In this document: positions 24,305 through 34,200 of the stretch, one piece after another | How the letters are laid out: each line of letters begins with the position of its first letter | Position numbering within the stretch: position 1 is the first letter of the stretch | NCBI RefSeq assembly: GCF_001507335.1 | Contig: NZ_LMAH01000001.1 | Coordinates: 186,001 to 250,000 of the forward strand | Direction: 5' to 3' | Length of the DNA: 64,000 bases | DNA from: Chryseobacterium sp. JAH | GTDB lineage: Bacteria > Bacteroidota > Bacteroidia > Flavobacteriales > Weeksellaceae | Translations under genes and position numbers: made by a program | Notes under the pieces: generated by a model | What the model was told of the DNA's origin: nothing | Database searches by the model: none | What the model saw: only the letters and a program-made list of their open reading frames with translations

Positions 24305-24324
24305 TGCAGCTAAAATTAACTGCA
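24305..24324 (-). terminator. Probable terminator after the 24.3-25.2 kb lipoprotein gene
   Basis: TGCAGCTAAAATTAACTGCA folds into a nine-pair stem (one G-U on the minus strand) with a two-base loop. The following U-run is broken (TTTTGATTTT), so it is weaker than the other terminators here. Confidence 0.45.
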
Positions 24325-24343
24325 CAAAATGTAATTTGAATTT

Positions 24344-25204
24344 CTAATTTCTAGGTTCGGCTGAAATTCTATATCCATAAAACTGAGCCGGATTGTTCTT
24401 AGAATATTCTTTCATTAAAGCAATCTTATTCTTGGGAGTTATCCAAATACTGACAGGAATATCATTGTTGATTGATTTTTTAAAATTCTCTAAGTATACA
24501 TTCTTTAAATTGGCTGTATTTGATTCAGAATATTGAGGCTCACCATACAACTTAAACAGGTAATTATACAGAAAATCTCTGTCCATCTGGTTGATCTGAT
24601 CTGAACTGTAGTTGGATGAATTATTCCATGAATTTCCTACCAAAACATAGGGGTAATTTCCTTCAAATGCTGAATACACTGACAGGTTATTTTTCAGTAA
24701 CGCATTTGTGTAACCTACTGAATTTCCGCTGGCCTGAAAATTATTCCAATTGATGGTTAAAAAGTCATTCTTGTCGGTCACTTTTAAAATAACCTGATCT
24801 TTGTAAATAACTTTACCTTTCTTATATCCCACGATGCCTGCGCTGTATTCTCCGGGAAAATAAAAATGATGATTAAATGTGGTAACACCTACGTTGCCAT
24901 TTTCTAACTTCTGAAAAAGTTTTTTTGTCACGTGGCTGTCAGACATTTTAAAGACCAGTGAATCTAAATGATACTCAAGCTCTCCAAAGTAGGAAGACTG
25001 GCTGTTCTGATCAAGTTTAAACTGGAAGCTCTCAAAGATATTACCTTGTGATTTGTCGGCAGTAATTTTAATCCCCAGTTTCGTTAGATTTTCATCATTA
25101 ACAATTGTTTCTTCCTGATTAAGATTATCAATCAGCTCATCTGTCCCAGAACAGGAGAGTAGTACAAATCCGAAGACAGAAACTTTTAAAATGTTTTTAA
25201 GCAT
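24344..25204 (-). CDS. Lipoprotein of unknown function
   Basis: The 286-residue protein has a lipobox at VLLSC (C18) after MLKNILKVSVFGF. The mature part looks like two beta-rich regions, including NSVGYTNALLKNNLSVYSAFEGNYPYVLVGNSWNNSSNY, then a charged C-terminus. I recognise no domain. A well-formed promoter lies directly upstream, so the gene is probably expressed on its own. Confidence 0.65.
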   Translation of the reverse strand: MLKNILKVSVFGFVLLSCSGTDELIDNLNQEETIVNDENLTKLGIKITADKSQGNIFESFQFKLDQNSQSSYFGELEYHLDSLVFKMSDSHVTKKLFQKLENGNVGVTTFNHHFYFPGEYSAGIVGYKKGKVIYKDQVILKVTDKNDFLTINWNNFQASGNSVGYTNALLKNNLSVYSAFEGNYPYVLVGNSWNNSSNYSSDQINQMDRDFLYNYLFKLYGEPQYSESNTANLKNVYLENFKKSINNDIPVSIWITPKNKIALMKEYSKNNPAQFYGYRISAEPRN

Positions 25205-25252
25205 AGTTTTTTTTGATTAAATAATCACTTATTCTTGAATAAATTTATTTTG

Positions 25253-25282
25253 CAAATATAATGTTTATGGCACTTTCAGCAA
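25253..25282 (-). promoter_or_regulatory. Promoter of the 24.3-25.2 kb lipoprotein gene
   Basis: On the minus strand TTG (25282-25280), 19 bases, then TATATTTG (25260-25253) is a near-ideal Bacteroidota promoter. It lies about 50 bases upstream of the ATG. Confidence 0.65.
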
Positions 25283-25307
25283 ATTTACAATGAGAATATT
25301 TATTTAT

Positions 25308-25337
25308 AAAAAAAAGCAACTGCGTACGCAGTTGCTT
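25308..25337 (-). terminator. Terminator after the frameshifted gene
   Basis: AAGCAACTGCGTACGCAGTTGCTT (25314-25337) is a perfect 24-bp palindrome. On the minus strand it is followed by a run of eight U, an excellent intrinsic terminator for the gene ending at 25360. Confidence 0.85.
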
Positions 25338-25359
25338 GATTAATTTTCAAGGATAAAGA

Positions 25360-26168
25360 TTATTTACAGTTTTCATTATAATCTAAAATTACTTCGTCAA
25401 CAATCTGAGGAACATGAGACATTACATCATCAATCCGATTTTTAATAAATTTTCCCAGGCCTGATCTTTTCTTCTCATCTTCTTTCAGCGATGCATATGC
25501 ACCACTACAGATTTTTTCTTTCACATAGCTGCAGTCTGCAGTAATAATTTTAGATTCTTGCAAAGTCAGTTCCTTCAGTTTACTTCCTTTTTTAGTATAA
25601 ATAAAAGAAGGATTTTCCTCATTCTTTCGGTTTCTTTATCGGCTTTGTTGATCTGGTTCTGGCCTGCAGAGAAAGTCGTGGGATAACCGTAGAGTTTATA
25701 TACTTTAATTTTACCGTCTGTCACCACTTCCGCAAACTGATTGCTTTTGGTAAGATTGTTAAAGGCTTTGATGTTACCGCTCAATCCACTGGTTGCTGTG
25801 TTAAAACCTTCTTTGGTATTGGTGTATTTCACAACTTCAAAATGCCTCTCAACATTACTGTCATCATAAGCAACATATTCTTTCAGATCATCAGAATCCA
25901 CTGTTTTGAATTTCTGTTTTTTCTTTGATTTGTCGATATCAGCAACAGCAATAAATTTTGCTTTTTTCTGATTTACCCACGGACTCATATCGTTGGCCGC
26001 CAACCTTACAATTCCTTCGATTTTCTTTCCGCTTTTGTCGATAACATATCCAAACTTTTCGTCAGCCTTCAGTTCGTAATCTGTATTTTCTTCTTGAGCG
26101 TAGACAGTCGTAGTCATTAAACTGAACAGCCAAACCGTAAAATTTTTCTCATTATTAATTTCATTCAA
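25360..26168 (-). pseudogene. Exported protein gene with two apparent single-base deletions
   Basis: Two frames belong together. The long piece (26168-25575) has a mature region after TTTVYAQE; the short piece (25563-25360) carries on in another frame. Near 25622 on the minus strand, adding one A to GAAAGAATGAGG joins them smoothly as ...KETERNEENPSFIYTKKGSKLKELTLQESK.... At the 5' end, adding one A to the A5 run just after ATG 26152 turns the odd MNEINNEKNFTVW start into MRKNFTVWLFSLMTTTVYAQ, a normal signal peptide. The intact product would be about 260 residues. No family is recognised. Either the gene is decaying or two homopolymer sequencing errors occurred. Confidence 0.75.
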
Positions 26169-26257
26169 ATTAGTCTATAAATATGAGATTTTTATTTGAA
26201 ATGTAAATATTCTATGTTTTTTGAGAAAGATTATACCAGAAACCTTCATTAAATAAC

Positions 26258-26285
26258 AAAAAAAAATCCGGAGACAAGCTCCGGA
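26258..26285 (-). terminator. Terminator after the LptG-like gene
   Basis: TCCGGAG (26267-26273) and CTCCGGA (26279-26285) close a five-base loop. On the minus strand a run of nine U follows (26266-26258), a strong terminator 8 bases after the stop codon of the permease gene. Confidence 0.85.
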
Positions 26286-26292
26286 CTGACAT

Positions 26293-27747
26293 TTACTGAT
26301 ATCTTTGATGTTCTTTATTCTTTACAAAAAGTTTCGTAATTGGTTTAAAGAACGTTTTGTATTTCTCAGAATCGAATAGTTGAGAATCTGTTAGTGCTTT
26401 ATAAGTCATCAAAACTCCGAAAGGGAATAAGATGATATTTGGAAGCCACGCTGCGAGATAAGGACTCATTTTCCCTGACCAGGCAACATTTTCAAAACCG
26501 ACATTAATCACATAAAATATAATGAAAATAACGATTGCTACAATTACCGGAACTCCCATTCCTCCTTTTCTGATAATGGAACCCAAACTTGCACCGATCA
26601 TAAAGAAAATGATACATGTAAAAGAGTAGGAGATGATCCGCTGCTGATAGATAACTACTTTGCTAAAGTATTTGACGCTCGAATCGAGCTCCAATTCTTT
26701 AGATTCTAGCGATGATTTTAGATTATCTAGTCTGTTGTGTGCATTGTAAATCAGCTCCAGTTTTTTATCAACTTTTATAGTATCCAATTTATACTGTTGT
26801 TTTATGGGAGCTTTAGATTTATTTTTATCCATATAACTAACTACTGCATTGGTTTGGGATATGAGCTCCGTGCTTACATTGGTTGCCAATTTAGCATTAT
26901 CTTTCCTTGTTTTATCAATGGTGGAATATAATTCATTGAATGTCTGGAAGCGATAGTCATCAGTAATTCTCTCCTGTTCAATAGCTTTATTGATAATTTC
27001 ACTAACATCAAAATGCGAAACCAGAGTGTCAAATTTTATTGCCTGATCAGGTTGTTTTAATCGTACATTCTCGGCTTTTCCTGCGTAGCTGTCTTCAAAA
27101 ACATAACCGTCATATAGAACGAGCTGCAGATAATTTTTATTTGGAGGTGTCACAAATTTCCCTTTTTTCGCTACAATTGATTGTTGATTTTCAAAAGTAC
27201 TTGCTTTTTTATGAATGAAAATTCCTTCAAGATTTCTTCCGTCTTCACCTTCAATTTTATCAAATTTCACCATGTATCCAGGAATCTGATCAATAAACTG
27301 ACCCGGCGTAAAATTCAGGGCTGGTTTAGTCTGAGCAATATTGAAAAGCATATTCTTCGCTTTCCGCTGAAAATCCGGAATAATATTGTTGGAGAAAAAA
27401 TAAAGTAATATAGCGAGCACTGCTGCTACTCCAAAAAGAGGCATCATGACACGTGTTAAAGATATACCGGCGGCTTTCATGGCCGCAAGCTCATATCTTT
27501 CACCCAATTCGCCGAAAGACATGATACTCGCCAAAAGTATCGTTAAAGGTAAAACCATACTGACGACACTTACTCCCAGATAGAAAAGAAGTTTCATGAT
27601 CTGAAACGTGGTAAGCCCCTTTCCCATAAACTGCCCGAGCTGAATCCATATAATGTTTACAATAAAAATGAAAAACAATACGCTGAATATAAATAAAAAC
27701 GGACCAAAAAAGGTTTTAATGATGTATCGGTCTAGTAGTTTAAACAT
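26293..27747 (-). CDS. lptG: LptF/LptG-family lipopolysaccharide export permease
   Basis: The 484-residue YjgP/YjgQ-family protein moves lipopolysaccharide out of the inner membrane with LptB and LptC. Three membrane segments come first (about 10-35, 55-80, 100-125), beginning LDRYIIKTFFGPFLFIFSVLFFIF. A large periplasmic region of about 230 residues and three C-terminal membrane segments follow. ELAAMKAAGISLTRVM is the cytoplasmic coupling helix. The periplasmic domain is longer than in E. coli, as is usual in Bacteroidota. LptF and LptG cannot be told apart here; the symbol is a best guess. lolA and ftsK lie upstream. Confidence 0.85.
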   Translation of the reverse strand: MFKLLDRYIIKTFFGPFLFIFSVLFFIFIVNIIWIQLGQFMGKGLTTFQIMKLLFYLGVSVVSMVLPLTILLASIMSFGELGERYELAAMKAAGISLTRVMMPLFGVAAVLAILLYFFSNNIIPDFQRKAKNMLFNIAQTKPALNFTPGQFIDQIPGYMVKFDKIEGEDGRNLEGIFIHKKASTFENQQSIVAKKGKFVTPPNKNYLQLVLYDGYVFEDSYAGKAENVRLKQPDQAIKFDTLVSHFDVSEIINKAIEQERITDDYRFQTFNELYSTIDKTRKDNAKLATNVSTELISQTNAVVSYMDKNKSKAPIKQQYKLDTIKVDKKLELIYNAHNRLDNLKSSLESKELELDSSVKYFSKVVIYQQRIISYSFTCIIFFMIGASLGSIIRKGGMGVPVIVAIVIFIIFYVINVGFENVAWSGKMSPYLAAWLPNIILFPFGVLMTYKALTDSQLFDSEKYKTFFKPITKLFVKNKEHQRYQ

Positions 27748-27762
27748 TTGCCAAAATTAATG

Positions 27763-27792
27763 AAAAAGCCACAAAGTTTCCTTTGTGACTTT
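27763..27792 (-). terminator. Terminator between lolA and the LptG-like gene
   Basis: AAAGCCACAAAG (27765-27776) and CTTTGTGACTTT (27781-27792) pair with one mismatch around a TTTC loop. On the minus strand U residues follow, so transcription from lolA probably ends here in part. Confidence 0.7.
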
Positions 27793-27814
27793 AAATTTTA
27801 ATATTTATTTAGAA

Positions 27815-28462
27815 TTATAATTCTGTAACAAGATAATTTTTAAATTTATTCTTATCAAAAACAAACATATTAGGGTCCAATTGCTGATTTTCTTTATACT
27901 CCTTAATAGAAATCACCGCAATGTCTTTGTTATTACCGTGCTGCTCCAATTTCAGCATTTGTTTTTTTGCCCCATCGATATAAATATAGATATATTTCAA
28001 ACCATTTGCTTTTACTGGAGTCAACTTGATGAAATCTGCACTTACTCCATCAACTGTCTTTTTGCCATTGTACGAAACGTTGTAATCATTTCTATATGAG
28101 GTTAAATAGTTAATAGGGGAGAACATCGTTGAGCTTTCATTAGGTTTCGCTACCGTGACTTCCTTATCTTCTGTATTGATATTGTAAATTTTGCTGCCAT
28201 CGAAAATCTGTTCCGTTTCCATGATTTTCAGTTTGTATTTATCTCCTGCTGTGTAATAAATTCCAGGTTCGTTTTTACTTACAACACCATTTACACCGCT
28301 ACCGAAAGCAAATTTAAAATAAGAATTTTTTTTAGATTTATAATTAGCCGTTACATCATCCAGTATTTTTTTCGCTTTGGCATCTATTTTCTGAGCCTGA
28401 ACGAAAGCCATACTTCCCACTACAAAACTTCCAATTACTATTTTTGAAATTATTTTCTTCAT
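27815..28462 (-). CDS. lolA: LolA-like outer-membrane lipoprotein carrier
   Basis: The 215-residue periplasmic protein has a signal peptide ending in FVQAQ and a LolA/LppX-type half-barrel, with AKKILDDVTANYKSKKNSYFKFAF at the start and repeated strand pairs such as EQIFDGSKIYNINTEDKEVTVAKPNE and VDGVSADFIKLTPVKANGLKYIYIYIDGAKKQMLKLEQHG. LolA carries lipoproteins across the periplasm. It lies directly downstream of ftsK, the same order as in many proteobacteria and Bacteroidota. Confidence 0.85.
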   Translation of the reverse strand: MKKIISKIVIGSFVVGSMAFVQAQKIDAKAKKILDDVTANYKSKKNSYFKFAFGSGVNGVVSKNEPGIYYTAGDKYKLKIMETEQIFDGSKIYNINTEDKEVTVAKPNESSTMFSPINYLTSYRNDYNVSYNGKKTVDGVSADFIKLTPVKANGLKYIYIYIDGAKKQMLKLEQHGNNKDIAVISIKEYKENQQLDPNMFVFDKNKFKNYLVTEL

Positions 28463-28523
28463 TTTTTTCTAATTTTTCTACTACTTAGACAGTTTCTACT
28501 ATTAAAAGTTAAAATGTACGTTT

Positions 28524-31043
28524 TTAACTTCGCAGGTCTTCCAAAAACTGTTCCAAAGAATTTAAATCACTGATCAAAACCTCTCTGGCTTTTGCCCCGT
28601 TAAATCCGCCAACAATACCGCTTGCCTCAAGCTGATCCATAATTCTTCCCGCTCTGTTGTAACCCAATTTCAATTGTCTCTGAAGCATTGAAGTAGAACC
28701 TTGCTGTGTAGAAACAATAATTCTCGCTGCTTCATCAAATAACTGATCTTTTTCATTTGGATCAAAAGATCCAACAGAACTTGTCGCTTCTTCGTTGACG
28801 TATTCAGGCAACATAAATGCCGAAGCATATCCTTTCTGTTCACCAATAAATTCGGCTAATCTTTCAACTTCAGGAGTATCAACGAAGGCACATTGAAGTC
28901 TTAAAATTTCATTTCCGTTAAAATAAAGCATATCCCCTTTTCCGATCAGCTGATCTGCTCCCGGAGAATCCAGAATAGTTCTTGAATCAACACTCGAAAT
29001 TACTCTAAACGCCGCTCTCGCAGGGAAATTAGCTTTAATCATACCCGTAATTACGTTGACTGATGGTCTTTGTGTTGCAACAATCAAGTGAATTCCGACA
29101 GCTCTAGCTAGCTGCGCCAATCTTGCAATAGGAAGTTCAACCTCTTTTCCTGCTGTCATTATCAAATCTGCAAACTCATCGACTACCAAAACAATATAAG
29201 GTAAGTATCTGTGTCCGTTTTCAGGATTTAATTTTCTTTCGCTGAATTTTTTGTTGTACTCTTTTAAGTTTTTACAGAAAGCATTTTTAAGTAAATCATA
29301 TCGCTGATCCATTTCAACGCAAAGAGAGTTTAAGGTATTGATGACCTTATGCGTATCTGTTATAATCGCGTCATCAGAGTCAGGAAGTTTAGCTAAATAA
29401 TGTCTTTCAATTTTTGAGTATAATGAAAGTTCCACTTTTTTAGGATCTACCATGACAAACTTCAATTCGCTTGGATGTTTCTTATAGAGTAGGGAAGTAA
29501 GAATTGCATTAATACCCACTGATTTTCCCTGACCTGTAGAACCTGCCATCAAAAGGTGAGGCATTTTTGATAAATCAGCCATAAAAACTTCATTCGAAAT
29601 TGTTTTTCCAAACACAACCGGAAGATCCATGTCGGTATTTTGGAATTTCTGCGAAGCAATCACCGAACGCATAGAAACCATCGTAGGATTTTTTCTCGGA
29701 ACTTCAATTCCGATCGTTCCTTTTCCAGGCATTGGTGCGATAATTCTGATCCCTAAAGCTGAAAGATTCAGAGCAATATCATCCTGCAGTTTTTTGATAG
29801 CAGAAACTCTAATTCCTGCTTCCGGTACAATTTCATATAAAGTAACTGTGGGTCCAATAGTCGCTTTGATTTCTGCAATTCCAACGTTGAAGTTTTTTAG
29901 GAGTCCAACAATTTTATTTTTATTTTCTTCTAATTCTTCCTTATTAACAGATATCTCTTCATTGCCGTAATCTTTCAGTAAATCTAAAGTCGGCATTTGG
30001 AATTGAGCCAAATCCAAACGGTGGTCATACAAACCGTGTTTCTCCACCAGATCATTTGAATGCAATTCTGCATCAGTCAAAATTTCTACAGGCGGTGCAA
30101 CTTCTACATTAAATTTAATTCCGTCTGATGAAGGTTTGATATCAAAAGCATCTTCAGGTTTTGCAACTGGTATGATAGGTTTTGTATTTAAATCTAAACT
30201 AACAGTTGGTGAAGGATCTCGTATTACCTCTTCAAATGAAGTCTGATTAGGTGTTACAATAGCTTCTACGTTTGACGAAGATTGCGCTTCATTGGAAACT
30301 TTTGTCACTTTTACTGCATCCTGAACATTTGGTTGATCTGAAAGATCGGTTACGGTTATGTTTGATGATGAGTCCTGAATTTCATTTTCTAATTCCTCAT
30401 CCGCTTCAAAATTTTCACTTGAATTCGGCATCATCGATTTTACTCTGCCAATTGTATTTTCGTTTATTTCGTTAAATTTTGATTTGATTGAACTTGGGCG
30501 AAGATTAAATTCCAAAATAAAATAAAGAGCAATACTTACCACCAAAACGAGCCAAAGACCAACACTTCCGATGATGGCATTCAGAGAATCCATAATTTGG
30601 TAACCATACACTCCGCTTAACACTCCTGCGTTTCCTTGACCTTTAGTAATGGCCCCGAAAAAAATAGGGAGCCAGCAGATAAAAAATAAAGAATGCCCAA
30701 AAGTCATCCAGGGTTTGAAGATTTTTTTCTTTAAAATCATCGTCCCGAAAACCACAAAAAGAAAGGCAACTATAAATGATGCAACGCCAATACTTTCAAA
30801 AATAAAAATATTACCAAGCCAATCACCCAGTTTCCCGAAAATATTGGAAGACTTTATACTTTTATCGAGCATTGTTCCTGATTGACTTTGATCTGATTTC
30901 CAATTCATTAAGTAGGAAATAAATGACAACGCCAGAACTCCTGAAAAAACGATAAACGTTAATCCGAAAAAGATGCGCGGTTTTGATAAAATCTTGCCTT
31001 TTTCAGGCGACTCGGTCTGTGGTTTTTGTGTTTTCTTTTCCAT
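28524..31043 (-). CDS. ftsK: DNA translocase FtsK
   Basis: The 839-residue cell-division protein pumps chromosome ends through the septum and activates XerCD at dif. It has four N-terminal membrane segments (about 25-180), a polar linker with Ser/Asp/Pro-rich sequence (about 210-330) and the motor. The motor shows Walker A AGSTGQGKSVG, the Walker B region VLVVDEFADLIM and RAAFRVISSVDSRTILDSPGADQLIGKGDML. The C-terminal gamma winged helix (LKLGYNRAGRIMDQLEASGIVGG) reads KOPS DNA. The linker is moderate in length. Confidence 0.95.
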   Translation of the reverse strand: MEKKTQKPQTESPEKGKILSKPRIFFGLTFIVFSGVLALSFISYLMNWKSDQSQSGTMLDKSIKSSNIFGKLGDWLGNIFIFESIGVASFIVAFLFVVFGTMILKKKIFKPWMTFGHSLFFICWLPIFFGAITKGQGNAGVLSGVYGYQIMDSLNAIIGSVGLWLVLVVSIALYFILEFNLRPSSIKSKFNEINENTIGRVKSMMPNSSENFEADEELENEIQDSSSNITVTDLSDQPNVQDAVKVTKVSNEAQSSSNVEAIVTPNQTSFEEVIRDPSPTVSLDLNTKPIIPVAKPEDAFDIKPSSDGIKFNVEVAPPVEILTDAELHSNDLVEKHGLYDHRLDLAQFQMPTLDLLKDYGNEEISVNKEELEENKNKIVGLLKNFNVGIAEIKATIGPTVTLYEIVPEAGIRVSAIKKLQDDIALNLSALGIRIIAPMPGKGTIGIEVPRKNPTMVSMRSVIASQKFQNTDMDLPVVFGKTISNEVFMADLSKMPHLLMAGSTGQGKSVGINAILTSLLYKKHPSELKFVMVDPKKVELSLYSKIERHYLAKLPDSDDAIITDTHKVINTLNSLCVEMDQRYDLLKNAFCKNLKEYNKKFSERKLNPENGHRYLPYIVLVVDEFADLIMTAGKEVELPIARLAQLARAVGIHLIVATQRPSVNVITGMIKANFPARAAFRVISSVDSRTILDSPGADQLIGKGDMLYFNGNEILRLQCAFVDTPEVERLAEFIGEQKGYASAFMLPEYVNEEATSSVGSFDPNEKDQLFDEAARIIVSTQQGSTSMLQRQLKLGYNRAGRIMDQLEASGIVGGFNGAKAREVLISDLNSLEQFLEDLRS

Positions 31044-31057
31044 AATATCAATCCCGG

Positions 31058-31065
31058 CAAATTTA
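31058..31065 (-). promoter_or_regulatory. ftsK -7 element
   Basis: On the minus strand TAAATTTG (31065-31058) matches TAnnTTTG, 14 bases before the ftsK ATG. No TTG was found at the matching -33 position. Confidence 0.4.
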
Positions 31066-31251
31066 GTGTTTTTTTAATATTGTGTTTATTTTTTTTCATT
31101 AAAACGAAGGTGATTTTCTAAGCTGATTTAGAGATGATTTGAGTTTTTAACAAAGCTTACAATGTTATTAAGAATGATTCAAAATAACGCTTTCATGGTG
31201 CTCTAATGACAAAAAACAGCTTTTTTTCTCTCCCTTTCGTTTTATCATCCT

Positions 31252-31259
31252 TATTTTTG
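31252..31259 (+). promoter_or_regulatory. ccsBA -7 element
   Basis: TATTTTTG matches TAnnTTTG and lies 20 bases before the ATG at 31280. The -33 side is T/C-rich without a clean TTG. Confidence 0.4.
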
Positions 31260-31279
31260 CATGTCAAGTAAAAAAAATC

Positions 31280-34200
31280 ATGAAGAAGATCCAAGATATT
31301 CTTATTTCAACCAGAACAATGGCTGTTCTTTTGTTAATTTATGCCTTTTCTATGGCATACGCAACATTTTTAGAAAACGACTATGGAACGCCCACAGCGA
31401 AAGCATTAATTTATGAAGCGAAATGGTTTGAATTGATCATGGTTCTTCTTATTCTCAATTTTATCGGAAACATTTCACGTTACCGTCTTTGGAAAAGAGA
31501 AAAATGGCCTGTTATGGTTTTTCACCTTGCTTTCATTCTCATTTTTATCGGGGGAGCAATCACAAGATATATTAGTTTTGAAGGTCAAATGGTGATCAGA
31601 GAAGGAGAGACTTCTAATGAAATTGTGACTGACAAACATTTCTTTAAAATTCAGATTGAAGATAAGGGTGATGTTCTGAATTATCAGGATGTGCCTTACC
31701 TAATGTCACCTTTACACAAAAATTTTGCTGCAACATATGATTTCCACGGAAAACAGGTTAAGGTTAAGACATTAGATTATGTTCAGAGAAAAAAAGACAG
31801 TCTGATTGTTGATTCTAATGGTACAGAATATCTTCATTTGGTTTCTACTGCTGAAACGGGAAGACAAAATATTTATATCAAACCGGGCGAAACCAAATCA
31901 ATCAATGGTACTTTGGTAACGTTCAACAGAGCTATTGAAGGTGCAGTTGAATTTAAAAAGGAAAATGGACAGATTTTCATTAAAACTCCCGTTGACGCCA
32001 ACTTCATGACGATGGCAACTCAAGCTACAGGAACGACTGTTAAAGATCAGTTCCAACCTTTAGTTCTGAGAAGTTTATATACCATTAATGAACTAAAATT
32101 AGTAGTGCCTGAAGGCCTGAGAAAAGGCAAATTGTTAGCTTTTGAAGGAGATAGAAAGAAAGACCAAAATGTTCCAGATGTAATGACTATCGAACTTCAA
32201 GGTCCTAAAACAAAACAAATTGTCGATCTCTCAGTTGAAAGAGGAAATCCCAATGCATACAAGCAGGTTTCAATTGACAATCTTAATATCATGGTAGGAT
32301 TTGGCCCTAAGATTTACAACACTCCTTTCGCCTTAAAATTAGATGACTTCGTGATGGAAACATATCCTGGAAGCTCATCTCCAAGTGCTTATGAGAGTCA
32401 TGTGAAAATTATCGATCAGGGCAAACAGACTGCGTATAAAATTTATATGAATAATGTTTTAAATTATAAAGGTTACCGTTTCTTCCAGTCGAGTTTTTCA
32501 CCGGACAGAATGGGAACCGTTTTATCTGTAAATCATGATTTCTGGGGAACTTTGATTTCATATATAGGATATGCATTTTTATTTGGTGGTATGTTTGTAA
32601 TGTTCTTCTGGAAAGGAACTCACTTCTGGAAATTAAATAAAATGCTGAAAGACATTAACAAAAAACGAGCAGCAGCAGTTTTATTATTGTTTTTAAGTTT
32701 CGGTTTCAATGCTCAAAAAATTGAAACTCACGGAACTACAGACGGAAGCAGAGAACACGTGCACGTGGAAGGCGATGGTCACACACATGAAACAGCTCCG
32801 CAATCAGTTCAGCCACAGGCAAGCTCACAACAGAACTCTGTAGCAGTACCGTTAACGAAAATGAAATTGATTTCTCCTGACGAGATCATTGCAAGAAATA
32901 AAATCAGCAAAGAACATGCAGATAAATTCGGATATCTTTTAGTTCAGAACATTGAAGGAAGAATTGTTCCAATTAATACACAGGCTTTAGATGTTCTAAG
33001 AAAACTGTATCAAAAAGATGCTTTCAGAGGGACTGACGGAAAATATCTTACCGCAAACCAATGGTTTTTATCTGTAAATACAGACACTCCAAGCTGGACG
33101 ATGGTTCCTATGATTAAAATTGATGCAAAAGGGGGGAAAGAACTTTTAAGAAAAACAAAAGCGAACGAAGATGGTTATACTTCTCTGATGAGTCTTTTCC
33201 CGGCGGATGCTAACGGAAACTTGACTTATATTTTAGATGAAGACTACAATCTTGCTTTCCGTAAAAAAGCTTCTGAACAGAATGAATACGACAAGCAAGT
33301 CATTAAAATAAACGAAAGAGTACAGATTTTCAACGAGTTTTTCAGCGGACAGTTTATGAGAATTGTTCCTGTGAAAAATGACCCAAATCACACTTGGCAT
33401 TCTTGGCTTGATCAGAAAATGGAACCGGATCAGGAATCTCAACAGGTAATGGGACCTTACTTCGCAGAAGTTCTTCAGGCTCAGAAAACAGGAGACTGGA
33501 GCAAAGCTGATGCTGAATTAGCAAAGCTTTCGGCATATCAGCAGAAGTGGGGCAAAAGCGTAGTTCCTTCTAAAACTAAAGTTGATTTGGAAGTTTTCAT
33601 GAATGAAGTGAATCTTAACTTCAAACTTTTAATTTTCTATACAATAATCGGGAGTTTATTGCTGATTTTAGGTTTTGTTGAATTATTTAAGCCTAATAAA
33701 CTTTTGAATAAAATCATTAAAATAATTATCTATTCAGGTGTTGTAGGGTATTTCTTTCATTTCTTAGGTCTTGTTGCAAGATGGTTTATTTCAGGTCACG
33801 CTCCCTGGAGTAACGGGTATGAAGCAATTATCTTCATCTCATGGATCGGAATTTCTGCAGGATTAATGTTCTACTTCGGATTTGGGAAACCAAATTTGGA
33901 GCAGCGAGCTGCTTCGGCCACGATGAGATTAGTCAGTAAAGGAAATACTTCTAATGCATTAATTCCCGCAGCTGGATTTATGGTGGCTGTAATCATGATG
34001 GGATTTGCTCACGGAGGTTCAGCCCTTGATCCTCAGATTACCCCACTGGTTCCTGTGTTGAAGTCGTATTGGTTGATTGTACACGTTGCAATTATTACTT
34101 CAAGTTATGGCTTCTTTGGACTTTCGATGATTATCGCTGTAATTTCACTTGTATTTTATATCATTTCAAATAAGAATGCATTTAAAATTCATAACGATAC

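Noticed and set aside
25600..25640. Programmed -1 frameshift joining the two parts of the broken exported-protein gene
   Set aside because: No X-XXY-YYZ slippery heptamer lies in the right frame at the junction, and a second frame problem occurs at the signal peptide; simple base loss is more likely.
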